A stretch of 10,699 nucleotides of DNA. It comes from Actinomycetes bacterium. GTDB lineage: Bacteria; Actinomycetota; Acidimicrobiia; Acidimicrobiales; RAAP-2. This document shows positions 1 through 6,993 of this stretch, in pieces (positions within the stretch are counted from its first letter, which is position 1; every line of letters starts with the position of its first letter). The position numbers and the translations under genes are program-made. Under the pieces are notes generated by a model. That model worked only from the letters and a program-made list of their open reading frames with translations. It was not told the origin of the DNA and did not search any database. Where the stretch lies: contig JAKAZC010000063.1 of the NCBI GenBank assembly GCA_021826655.1, forward strand, positions 1-10,699, given 5' to 3'.

Positions 1-2580
1 GACTCGATCACGGTCGCCCCGGCCCAGACGCTGACCGACCCCGAGTACCAGGCGATGCGAGACGCCGCCTTCGCCTGCATCCGGCGGGTCGGCGTGGAGA
101 CTGGCGGCTCCAACGTCCAGTTCGCGGTCGACCCCCGGACCGGACACCAGACCGTCATCGAGATGAACCCCCGGGTCTCCCGGTCGTCCGCGCTCGCGTC
201 CAAGGCCACCGGGTTCCCGATCGCCAAGATCGCCGCCCGGCTGGCCGTCGGCTACCGCCTCGACGAGATCCCCAACGACATCACCGGGGCCACCCCGGCG
301 AGCTTCGAGCCGGTGATCGACTACGTGGTCACCAAGATCCCGCGCTGGGCGTTCGAGAAGCTGCCCGGTGCCGCCGACGTGCTCGGCACCCGGATGCAGT
401 CGGTGGGGGAGGTGATGGGCATCGGGCGGACCTTCCCCGAGTCGTTGCAGAAGGCGGTGCGCTCGCTCGAGCAGGGCCGGTCCGGCCTCAACGCCGACCC
501 GTCGGAGGCCACCGTGGACGGGACCCCGGTCGAGCGCCTGCTCGAGGAGGTGGCCACGGCCACGCCCGAGCGCCTCTACCAGCTCGAGTCGCTGCTGCGA
601 CGCGGGGTGTCCGTCGGGGAGCTCGGCGACGCCACCGGGATCGACCCGTGGTTCCTGTCCGAGCTGGCGTCGATCGCCGACGCGCGCATGGAACTCGACC
701 TCCGGGTGACCCTGGGGGTCACCGTCGACGACCTGGACCGGCGGGAGTGGCGCCGACTCAAGCGGCTGGGCTTCGCCGACGCGCAGCTCGCCCATCTCCT
801 GGGCGGATCGGTCACCGCCGCCGAGGTGCGTGCCGCCCGCACCGCGACCGGCGCGGGCGTCACCTTCAAGACCGTCGACACCTGCGCCGCCGAATTCGAG
901 GCGCACACCCCGTACCACTACTCGACCTACGAGGACGAGGACGAGGTCGGGACCTCCGACCGGCCCCGGGTGATCATCCTCGGCTCCGGGCCCAACCGGA
1001 TCGGCCAGGGGATCGAGTTCGACTACTGCTGCGTGCACGCCTCGATGGCCCTGCGGGCGGCCGGATTCGAGACCATCATGCTCAACTGCAACCCCGAGAC
1101 GGTGTCGACCGACTACGACACGTCCGACCGCCTCTACTTCGAGCCGCTGACCGACGAGGACCTGGCCAACGTGATCGAAGCCGAGCAGGCGGCCTCGGTG
1201 GACGGCGGCCGCCTGGTCGGGGTCATCGTGAGCCTCGGCGGGCAGACCCCGCTCAAGCTCGCCTCCGGCATCCCCGACGACCTGGTGCTCGGGACGTCGC
1301 CCGCGTCGATCGACCTGGCCGAGGACCGCGAGCGGTGGAACGACCTCTGCGGGCGGTTGGGGATCCCCCAACCGCCCGGTGGCACCGCCACGACGCCGGT
1401 CGAGGCGGTGGCGGTGGCCGGCCGGGTCGGGTACCCGGTGCTCGTCCGCCCCTCCTACGTACTCGGGGGCCGGGCCATGGAGATCGTCTACGACGACGAG
1501 CGACTGGTCGCCGCGGTCGAGGCCATGTCGGGCGTTGGCGGGTCGCTCGGCCGGGAGGGCGGTGTCACCGCCGACCGACCGGTCCTGGTCGACCGGTTCC
1601 TGGAGGACGCCGTCGAAGTCGACGTCGACGCCGTCCGCGACGCCACCGGGGAGGTGGTGATCTGCGGGGTGATGGAGCACGTGGAGGAGGCCGGTGTCCA
1701 TTCGGGCGACTCGGCGTGTGCGCTGCCGCCCCAGACCCTGTCGCCCGGAGTGCTCGCCGAGCTCGAGCGTCACGTCCGGGTCATCTGCGAGGCACTGCAG
1801 GTCCGTGGGCTGTGCAACGTGCAGTTCGCGGTCAAGGACGACCGGGCCTACGTGCTCGAGGCCAACCCGCGGGCCAGCCGCACCGTGCCGTTCGTGGCCA
1901 AGGCCACCGGTGTGCCAGTCGCCATGGTGGCGGCCCGGGTGATGGTCGGGGCCACGCTGGCCGAATTGCGTACCGAGGGCCTGCTGGTCGAGCCGGTGGG
2001 GGGTCACGTCTCGGTCAAGGAGGCGGTCCTCCCCTTCAACCGGTTCCCGGGCGTGGACACCCTCCTCGGTCCCGAAATGCGCTCGACCGGCGAGGTGATG
2101 GGGATCGGTGCCACCTTCGGGCTGGCGTTCGCCAAGAGCCAGATCGCCGCGGGCAACCGCCTGCCCACCGGGGGAACCGTGTTCCTCTCCCTGGCCGACC
2201 GGGACAAGGCCGGCGGCCTCGGGGTGGCCCGCCAGTTCGTGGCCCTGGGCTTCGAGCTGGCCGCGACGGCCGGCACCGCCGCCCTGCTCGAGTCCGAGGG
2301 CATCCCGGTCGCCACCGTCGTGGCCAAGGTCGGGGAGTCCCATCCCGGCCGTGTCGACGCCGCCGAGCTCATCGCCGGGGGCGAGGTCCAGCTGGTCGTT
2401 AACACGCCGCGGGGCCGGGGCCCCCGGGCCGACGGGCTCCACATCCGGGCCACCGCGCTCGCCCACCTGGTGCCGTGCCTCACCACCGTGGCCGCGGCCA
2501 AGGCCGCCGCCGCGGGGATCGCCGACTGGGTGAGCCATCCCCTGTCGGTGCGGTCGTTGCAGGAGTATCACGGGCGATGA
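1..2580 (+). CDS. carB: Carbamoyl-phosphate synthase, large subunit (5' partial)
   Basis: The large subunit makes carbamoyl phosphate from bicarbonate, ATP and ammonia passed on by CarA, feeding pyrimidine and arginine synthesis in the cytoplasm. The frame is open from base 1 and begins with [11 protein letters not shown], which follows the conserved HTG of the first ATP-grasp domain, so about 240 N-terminal residues lie upstream of the window; 859 residues are present. Visible landmarks (partial numbering) are EMNPRVSRS at 54-62 (metal/ATP site of domain 1), the oligomerisation region at about 150-310, [15 protein letters not shown] near 331-345, the second ATP-grasp domain at about 430-650 with [17 protein letters not shown] near 483 and EANPRASR near 620, and the C-terminal MGS-like allosteric domain from about 722 (TAGTA near 757, VNTPRG near 800). 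All key motifs are intact. The stop lies 4 nt before pyrD, indicating one operon. Identity is certain; the start is not visible. Confidence 0.98.
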   Translation, partial: DSITVAPAQTLTDPEYQAMRDAAFACIRRVGVETGGSNVQFAVDPRTGHQTVIEMNPRVSRSSALASKATGFPIAKIAARLAVGYRLDEIPNDITGATPASFEPVIDYVVTKIPRWAFEKLPGAADVLGTRMQSVGEVMGIGRTFPESLQKAVRSLEQGRSGLNADPSEATVDGTPVERLLEEVATATPERLYQLESLLRRGVSVGELGDATGIDPWFLSELASIADARMELDLRVTLGVTVDDLDRREWRRLKRLGFADAQLAHLLGGSVTAAEVRAARTATGAGVTFKTVDTCAAEFEAHTPYHYSTYEDEDEVGTSDRPRVIILGSGPNRIGQGIEFDYCCVHASMALRAAGFETIMLNCNPETVSTDYDTSDRLYFEPLTDEDLANVIEAEQAASVDGGRLVGVIVSLGGQTPLKLASGIPDDLVLGTSPASIDLAEDRERWNDLCGRLGIPQPPGGTATTPVEAVAVAGRVGYPVLVRPSYVLGGRAMEIVYDDERLVAAVEAMSGVGGSLGREGGVTADRPVLVDRFLEDAVEVDVDAVRDATGEVVICGVMEHVEEAGVHSGDSACALPPQTLSPGVLAELERHVRVICEALQVRGLCNVQFAVKDDRAYVLEANPRASRTVPFVAKATGVPVAMVAARVMVGATLAELRTEGLLVEPVGGHVSVKEAVLPFNRFPGVDTLLGPEMRSTGEVMGIGATFGLAFAKSQIAAGNRLPTGGTVFLSLADRDKAGGLGVARQFVALGFELAATAGTAALLESEGIPVATVVAKVGESHPGRVDAAELIAGGEVQLVVNTPRGRGPRADGLHIRATALAHLVPCLTTVAAAKAAAAGIADWVSHPLSVRSLQEYHGR

Positions 2581-2584
2581 GCCG

Positions 2585-3580
2585 GTGAGCGACCCGACGG
2601 TGGTCGCCGGCCGGGTGGGCCGGGCGGGCCGGGCGTGGCGGGCCGCGACCCGTGGGGACGTCGACCTGTCGGTGCCGGTTGGCTCGCTCACCCTCCCGAA
2701 CCCGGTGATGACGGCGTCGGGCACGGCCGGGCACGCGGACGAGCTCGAGGCCTACGGCCCACTGGCCGCCCTCGGCGCCGTCGTGGTGAAATCGCTGTCG
2801 GTCGACCCGTGGCCGGGTAACCCGGCACCCCGGGTGCACCAGGCCGGGGCGGGCATGCTCAACAGCGTGGGCCTCCAGGGCCCAGGCCTCGCGGCGTGGG
2901 TGCGTGACGACCTGCCCCGACTGACACTCGCCGGGGCGCGGACGGTGGTCAGCATCTGGGGTCAGCGGGTGGACGACTATGCCGAAGCGGCCTCCGTCCT
3001 CGCCGGCGTGGACGGCCTGACCGCAGTCGAGGTCAACGTGAGCTGCCCCAACCTCGAGGACCGGCGCCACATGTTCGCCCACTCGCCGACGGCGACGGCC
3101 GAGGTCCTCTCGGCGGTGTCCGAACGCCTGGTCGACGTGCCACTGTGGGCCAAGCTCAGTCCCACCGTGTCCGACCTCGCCGAGGTCGCGGGGGCCGCGC
3201 TCCACCACGGTGCCGAGGCGGTGACCCTGGTCAACACCGCACTGGGCATGGCGATCGACCTCGAACGCCGGGCGCCGGTGCTCGGGTCGGGCCCGGCCGG
3301 TGGAGGCCTGTCTGGGCCGTCCATCCATCCCATCGCGGTCCGGGCCGTCTTCGACGTGCGCGCCGCCCACCCCGACGCCGCCATCATCGGGGTCGGCGGG
3401 GTGATGTGCGGACGCGACGCCGTAGAACTGCTGCTCGCCGGTGCGGACGCGGTGCAGGTCGGGACGGCGACGTTCCGGGACCCGAGGGCGGCGTGGCGGG
3501 TGCTCGACGAGGTCGGGGCGTGGTGCGCCGCACACCGGGTCCGGGACGTGCGCGCACTACGCGGCCAGGCCCACCGGTGA
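2585..3580 (+). CDS. pyrD: Dihydroorotate dehydrogenase, class 1B-like catalytic subunit
   Basis: This FMN enzyme oxidises dihydroorotate to orotate, the fourth step of UMP synthesis. It has 331 residues in a TIM-barrel fold. Cys154 in NVSCPN is the catalytic base of class 1 enzymes (class 2 has Ser). VVVKS (Lys69), NSVGLQGPG (93-101), KLSPTVSD (190-197), VNTALGMAIDL (216-226), GGLSGP (240-245), GVGGV (269-273) and QVGTA (291-295) match the class 1B pattern. Class 1B normally works with the PyrK FAD/iron-sulfur subunit and NAD+, but no pyrK lies between this gene and carB. The GTG start is 4 nt after the carB stop. The only AGGAG nearby (2561-2565) is too far away for good spacing, so translational coupling is likely. 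GTG at 2600 is an alternative. The first 25 or so residues form a GR/RA-rich extension before the family start at DLSV. Function is firm; the exact start is less so. Confidence 0.95.
   Translation: MSDPTVVAGRVGRAGRAWRAATRGDVDLSVPVGSLTLPNPVMTASGTAGHADELEAYGPLAALGAVVVKSLSVDPWPGNPAPRVHQAGAGMLNSVGLQGPGLAAWVRDDLPRLTLAGARTVVSIWGQRVDDYAEAASVLAGVDGLTAVEVNVSCPNLEDRRHMFAHSPTATAEVLSAVSERLVDVPLWAKLSPTVSDLAEVAGAALHHGAEAVTLVNTALGMAIDLERRAPVLGSGPAGGGLSGPSIHPIAVRAVFDVRAAHPDAAIIGVGGVMCGRDAVELLLAGADAVQVGTATFRDPRAAWRVLDEVGAWCAAHRVRDVRALRGQAHR
2609..2635 (+). repeat. Three tandem 9-nt repeats in the 5' end of pyrD
   Basis: GGCCGGGTG, GGCCGGGCG and GGCCGGGCG follow one another in frame and encode GRV-GRA-GRA, with a degenerate fourth unit (TGGCGGGCC, WRA) after them. 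The repeat falls in the N-terminal extension that precedes the conserved PyrD fold, so copy-number change would alter only a non-core segment. It may simply be slippage in GC-rich DNA. Confidence 0.75.
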
Positions 3581-3665
3581 CACCGGGAGCGTGGCCCGCC
3601 CGCCGACGACCGGACCCGACACCTTCCGACCGTCGACGACCCCCGGGCGTGACGGGGTGGAGCAC

Positions 3666-4523
3666 ATGACCGAGGGATTCGCCGACCGTGTCGCCCGGGC
3701 GGTGGCCGACACCGGGCCGCTCTGCGCGGGCATCGACCCGTCGTCCGACCTGCTCGCCCACTGGGGGCTGGCCGACACACCCGAAGGCCTCCGGACGTTC
3801 GGGCTGCGCTGCGTGGAGGCCTTCGCCGGCGTGGTGCCCGTGGTGAAGCCGCAGGTGGCGTTCTTCGAACGGATGGGAGCGGCCGGACTGGCCGTGCTCG
3901 AGGAGGTCCTGGCCGCCTGCCGCGACGTCGGACTGCTCAGCATCGCCGACGCCAAGCGGGGCGACATCGGCTCGACAATGGAGGCGTACGCGGCCGCATG
4001 GCTGGACCCGGCCAGTCCGCTGGTCGCCGACGCCATGACCGTCCTCGCCTACCTCGGGATGGGGGCGTTGCGGACGGCGTTCGACCGGGCGGCCGCCGGC
4101 GGCCGGGGGGTGATCGTGGTCGTCCGGAGCTCCAACCCCGAGGGCCGCGCTCTCCAGTCGGCACGTACCGTGGGGCCGGGGGGCGATCCGTCCGGCGTGG
4201 CGGTCGAGGACATGCTGCTCGAGGAGATCGCCGCGTTGAACCACGGTGGCCTGCCCGTGCCGGGGACGGTCGGTGCGGTGGTCGGGGCGACCCGGACCCC
4301 GTCCCGATTCGACCTGTCCGGCCTGGGTGGCGTCATCCTCGCCCCCGGCGTCGGGTTCCAGGGGGCCACCGCCGGGGACGCCGGCCGACTGTTCGCCGGA
4401 TGCGAGCGCGGCACCGTACTTCCCAACGTGTCGCGCTCGCTCCTCGTGGCCGGACCGGACGTCGTCACCCTGCGTGGGGCGGCCGTCGAGCAGTGCACCG
4501 CCCTGGGGTCCGCCCTCCGCTGA
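3666..4523 (+). CDS. pyrF: Orotidine 5'-phosphate decarboxylase, type 2
   Basis: The enzyme decarboxylates OMP to UMP, the last step of de novo pyrimidine synthesis. It has 285 residues, the size of the longer type 2 family common in actinobacteria. Visible motifs are AGIDPS at 21-26, VKPQVAFFE at 60-68, the catalytic DAKRGDIGST at 95-104 (Lys97, Asp95 and Asp100), APGVGFQG at 226-233 and the late VSRSLL at 255-260, consistent with the phosphate-binding end of the barrel. I chose ATG at 3666 because the family fold begins directly after it and GGGGTGGAG (3654-3662) lies just upstream. The frame is open further upstream (for example GTG at 3657), but that sequence does not look like protein. 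It lies 85 nt after pyrD on the same strand, so the two are probably co-transcribed. Identity is firm. Confidence 0.96.
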   Translation: MTEGFADRVARAVADTGPLCAGIDPSSDLLAHWGLADTPEGLRTFGLRCVEAFAGVVPVVKPQVAFFERMGAAGLAVLEEVLAACRDVGLLSIADAKRGDIGSTMEAYAAAWLDPASPLVADAMTVLAYLGMGALRTAFDRAAAGGRGVIVVVRSSNPEGRALQSARTVGPGGDPSGVAVEDMLLEEIAALNHGGLPVPGTVGAVVGATRTPSRFDLSGLGGVILAPGVGFQGATAGDAGRLFAGCERGTVLPNVSRSLLVAGPDVVTLRGAAVEQCTALGSALR

Positions 4524-4548
4524 CGCCTCGGCTCCATCCTCCCGCCTC

Positions 4549-4572
4549 CCACGCCCCGCACGTCGGGGGTGG
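4549..4572 (+). terminator. Possible hairpin terminator after pyrF
   Basis: About 26 nt past the pyrF stop, CCAC(G)CCCC at 4549-4557 pairs with GGGGGTGG at 4565-4572. This gives an 8-bp GC stem with one bulged G; a further G-C pair (4558-4564) closes a 5-nt loop. No T-run follows, so it is at best an actinobacterial-style hairpin terminator. It separates the pyrimidine operon from the next promoter-like site. Confidence 0.35.
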
Positions 4573-4590
4573 CCCGTGGGCGGTGTGCGG

Positions 4591-4603
4591 TAGAACATCT
4601 GCC
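4591..4603 (+). promoter_or_regulatory. Putative -10 element with leaderless geometry
   Basis: TAGAAC (4591-4596) stands out in GC-rich sequence and is followed by exactly 7 nt and then ATG at 4604, so transcription would begin at or next to that ATG. The mihF promoter in this window has the same spacing. No good -35 box is seen at 16-18 nt upstream. It would drive the short ORF at 4604 and the DUF2079 gene. Confidence 0.4.
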
Positions 4604-4660
4604 ATGCATCAGAGGCCGGCGGACCGGGAGGACGTCGGCCGTCCGGACGGGCGCGGGTGA
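4604..4660 (+). CDS. Possible 18-residue leader ORF ahead of the DUF2079 gene
   Basis: ATG at 4604 opens an 18-codon frame (MHQRPADREDVGRPDGRG) ending in TGA at 4658-4660. That stop overlaps the GTG start of the downstream membrane-protein gene by 4 nt (GTGA). The ATG sits 7 nt after a promoter-like TAGAAC, as expected for a leaderless start, and the downstream GTG has no clear ribosome binding site. This suggests that translation of the short frame delivers ribosomes to the next gene. There is no recognisable protein similarity. In GC-rich DNA a frame of this length can occur by chance, so the call rests on position only. Confidence 0.3.
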   Translation: MHQRPADREDVGRPDGRG

Positions 4661-6285
4661 CTGCCGTCGACGGGGTCGGTCGGGGTGGGGTCGCCGACGG
4701 GTCGACCTCCACCGGTCGGGCGCGTCGCTGGTGGACAGCGCTCGACCGACGCGGGATGCGGTGGTTCTGGGTGGCGTGCACGGTGGTGCTCGCGTTCCAG
4801 TTCGCGGCGCTGGTCGGCTACAGCACCTTCCTGTTCCACCGGTTCGACCTGACCGACGACTTCGCCACCTACTCGCAGGCCTGGTGGCTCATCGGCCACG
4901 GGCACCTGAACCCGGTGGACACCGTCCAGGTGCCGAACTACCCGTTCGTACGGAGCCATGCCGAGCTCGCCATGTGGCCGTTGGCGCTCGTCGGCCGGCT
5001 GTGGCCGAACCCGGTCCAGCTCCTGTGGATGCAGGACGCCGCGCTGGTGGCCACCGAGTGGCTCGCGATGACCTGGGTGGCCGCCCGGTGCGCCGACCGG
5101 CTCGGTCGCCGGCGGACCGTGGTGGCGGGTGTGGCCCTGGTGTTCCTGGTCGTGAACCCGTGGTGGTACCTCACGGCTTCGTTCGACGTCCACTTCGAGA
5201 CCCTGGGCCTCCCCTTCGTGGTGGGGACCGCGTACGCCCTGTGGTGCGGCCGACCGCGCACGGCGCTCGTCCTCGCGCTGGTGGCCCTGCTGTTCGGTGA
5301 CGTCGTGGCCGTGTCGGTGCTCGCCGTTGGGGTCGCCGGACTCCTGTCCCGGCGGGTGCGCCGCGGGACGGGATGGCGGTGGCCCGCACTGGTGGCGGCG
5401 GCTGCCGCCCTGTTCCTGGTGGTGATCGCCGTGGCCGGAGCGGACCGCGGCAGCGGTGTCGTGGTCAACTACGGCTACCTGGTCGGTGCCGGGCCCACGG
5501 CGTCCAGCACACAGATCGTGGTGCGGCTCCTCCTCCACCCGTGGCACGCCCTGCGGGTCCTCGTCGGGAGGTGGCCGGCGATGCTGCGGGTCCTCGCCTC
5601 GGCGGGGCTCGTCGGCGTCGTCACGCCGTGGGGCCTCGTCCTGTCACTGGGCATCCTGGCCCCGGCCGCGCTCAACGCGAACCCGGCCTTCCTGACGCCG
5701 GCCATCGCGTTCCAGTCGCTCGGCGTGATCCCGTTCGTCTTCGTCGGCACCGTCCTGGTCCTGGTGCGGATCGGGACGGGGCCACACGACCGCCGGCCCA
5801 CCCGTCCGGAGGCCACGGCGTCGGGACGTCGGGGCCGGTCGGTGGCGGTCGTCCTCGCCGCGGTCCTCGGTGCCGTCTCCCTGGTGTCGAGCGCCGGGCT
5901 CTACGGCACCGTCGCCACCGGATGGTGGCGGGTGGACGCACCGGCTGCATCCGTCCTGCGCGACGTGCTGCCCGTCATCCCCGGGAGCGCACAGGTCATC
6001 GCCTCCCAGGGCGTCATCGGACGGTTCGCCGGTCGGGTGGACGTGTACCCGTTCGTGGCGTCACCGCAGTCCTTCCCCGTCCGGAGTCACCGCGTGGTGT
6101 TCGTGATCGCCCCGGACCAGGGGATCGAGTCGGTTCCACCGGCCGCCGCCGAGGCGTCCGTGGCCTCCCTCGAACGTCTGCCGGGGACCACCGTGCTCGC
6201 GCGCCTGCACGGGGTGACCGTGGTGGAGTGGCGTCCGCCCCCCGGCACGACGGCGATCGTCCTCCCCGGCCCCGTCGTCGGGTGA
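4657..6285 (+). CDS. DUF2079-type multi-spanning membrane protein
   Basis: A 542-residue integral membrane protein resembling the DUF2079 family (predicted membrane proteins of unknown reaction, reminiscent of GT-C-type transferases). After a polar, Arg-rich N-terminus (1-33, probably cytoplasmic), hydrophobic segments run at about 34-56, 104-116, 125-145, 154-170, 182-197, 203-229, 243-262, 307-339, 348-371 and 395-418. The first loop carries DLTDDFATYSQAWW (64-77) and His101; FDVHFE (176-181) matches the family's conserved Asp/His motif before a helix. The part after about 425 is soluble and likely extracytoplasmic, with the typical pattern of LPVIPGSAQVIASQG followed by RVDVYPF and VVFVIAPDQG (438-489). 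GTG at 4657 is used because an N-terminal polar segment and TM1 follow it. It may be coupled to the short ORF at 4604. It converges on the next gene with only 14 nt between stops. Substrate is unknown. Confidence 0.85.
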   Translation: MTAVDGVGRGGVADGSTSTGRARRWWTALDRRGMRWFWVACTVVLAFQFAALVGYSTFLFHRFDLTDDFATYSQAWWLIGHGHLNPVDTVQVPNYPFVRSHAELAMWPLALVGRLWPNPVQLLWMQDAALVATEWLAMTWVAARCADRLGRRRTVVAGVALVFLVVNPWWYLTASFDVHFETLGLPFVVGTAYALWCGRPRTALVLALVALLFGDVVAVSVLAVGVAGLLSRRVRRGTGWRWPALVAAAAALFLVVIAVAGADRGSGVVVNYGYLVGAGPTASSTQIVVRLLLHPWHALRVLVGRWPAMLRVLASAGLVGVVTPWGLVLSLGILAPAALNANPAFLTPAIAFQSLGVIPFVFVGTVLVLVRIGTGPHDRRPTRPEATASGRRGRSVAVVLAAVLGAVSLVSSAGLYGTVATGWWRVDAPAASVLRDVLPVIPGSAQVIASQGVIGRFAGRVDVYPFVASPQSFPVRSHRVVFVIAPDQGIESVPPAAAEASVASLERLPGTTVLARLHGVTVVEWRPPPGTTAIVLPGPVVG

Positions 6286-6299
6286 CCGGACCGCGCCGG

Positions 6300-6875
6300 C
6301 TACCGGTCGGCGGTGGGCAGGTCGGCGGCGAAGGCGCGGTAGGGCGCAGGGGGCAGGTACTCGGCCGGGATGGCGTCCGGACCGTCGTACCAGTCGACGT
6401 CGAACACGTTGGAGACGCCGGAGGTCTCCACCGTGCCGCTCAGGCCGGCCTCGTGGGCGGCCAGGAACGCCTGGCGTCCGTCGATGGCACCGCTCACCAG
6501 CCCGTCCCACACGGTCCGTTCGACGCGGGCGACGAGGCTGTAAGTGCAGCCGTCGGCGGTGCCGCCCACGAGGCGACCGAGCATGCAGTGGTGCGGGCCG
6601 TCGTCGATGGCGTAGACGCGGCCGGCACCTTCGCCGGCGTGGGAACGGATGCGGGCCGGGTGGCCGAAGAGGTGGATACCTCCGTGGGCGCGTTCCTTCA
6701 TCGCCCACAGGGGGCTGGCCGGCACGGTGCCCTCGGGTTCGTCCTCACTCAGCGGCGTCGGGTCCTCGGGGGCGGTCACCGGGAAGGTGTCGGCCGCCGT
6801 ACCCGGCTCGAAGTGGAGCTGGCCGTCGGTCCGCGACTGGAAGTGACTGTCCTCGTCCGGCCCGGTCTCGCTCAT
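6300..6875 (-). CDS. Uncharacterised 191-residue protein with acidic N-terminus
   Basis: I do not recognise this family. The ATG is preceded on the - strand by GAGGAG with 6 nt spacing, the best ribosome binding site in the window, and third codon positions are strongly G/C, so it is a real gene. Residues 1-50 are probably disordered: 13 Asp/Glu against a single Arg, rich in Pro/Ser/Thr. Residues 56-191 look folded: LWAMKERAHGGIHLFGHPAR (56-75), VYAIDDGPHHCMLGRLVGG (87-105), CTYSLVARV (110-118), and a C-terminal part rich in Asp, Tyr and Pro (FDVDWYDGPDAIP, 158-170). There is no signal peptide or membrane helix. It is therefore a likely cytoplasmic, acidic protein. It lies 118 nt downstream of the pxpBC gene on the same strand, but nothing in the sequence ties it to 5-oxoproline metabolism. 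A binding or regulatory role would be a guess. Confidence 0.8.
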   Translation of the reverse strand: MSETGPDEDSHFQSRTDGQLHFEPGTAADTFPVTAPEDPTPLSEDEPEGTVPASPLWAMKERAHGGIHLFGHPARIRSHAGEGAGRVYAIDDGPHHCMLGRLVGGTADGCTYSLVARVERTVWDGLVSGAIDGRQAFLAAHEAGLSGTVETSGVSNVFDVDWYDGPDAIPAEYLPPAPYRAFAADLPTADR

Positions 6876-6993
6876 CGCTCGCTCCTCTCGTCCGGGGCAC
6901 GGCCCCGCGTCTCGGGACTCATCGTGCCACGGTCCGAGGTCCGGGCCTCCCCAGGGACGCCACCGTCCTCGGCCGGGGGCTCGGGGAGCGGCC

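Noticed and set aside
648..2402. 584-codon + strand frame inside carB
   Set aside because: It is an out-of-frame shadow of carB, almost wholly Arg/Gly/Pro/Ala, with no domain.
6286..6299. Bidirectional terminator between the converging DUF2079 and unknown genes
   Set aside because: Only 14 nt separate the stops, and no stable stem with a T-run is seen, only short CCGG-type repeats.
6872..6922. 16-codon - strand frame ending in an ATGA overlap with the start of the unknown 191-residue gene, resembling the leader ORF at 4604
   Set aside because: No -10 element precedes its ATG, and the downstream gene has its own strong ribosome binding site, so chance overlap is the simpler reading.
6955..6968. 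Small hairpin GGACG-ccac-CGTCC downstream of pxpBC as a terminator
   Set aside because: Only 5 bp of stem and no T-run on either strand; such stems are frequent by chance in this composition.
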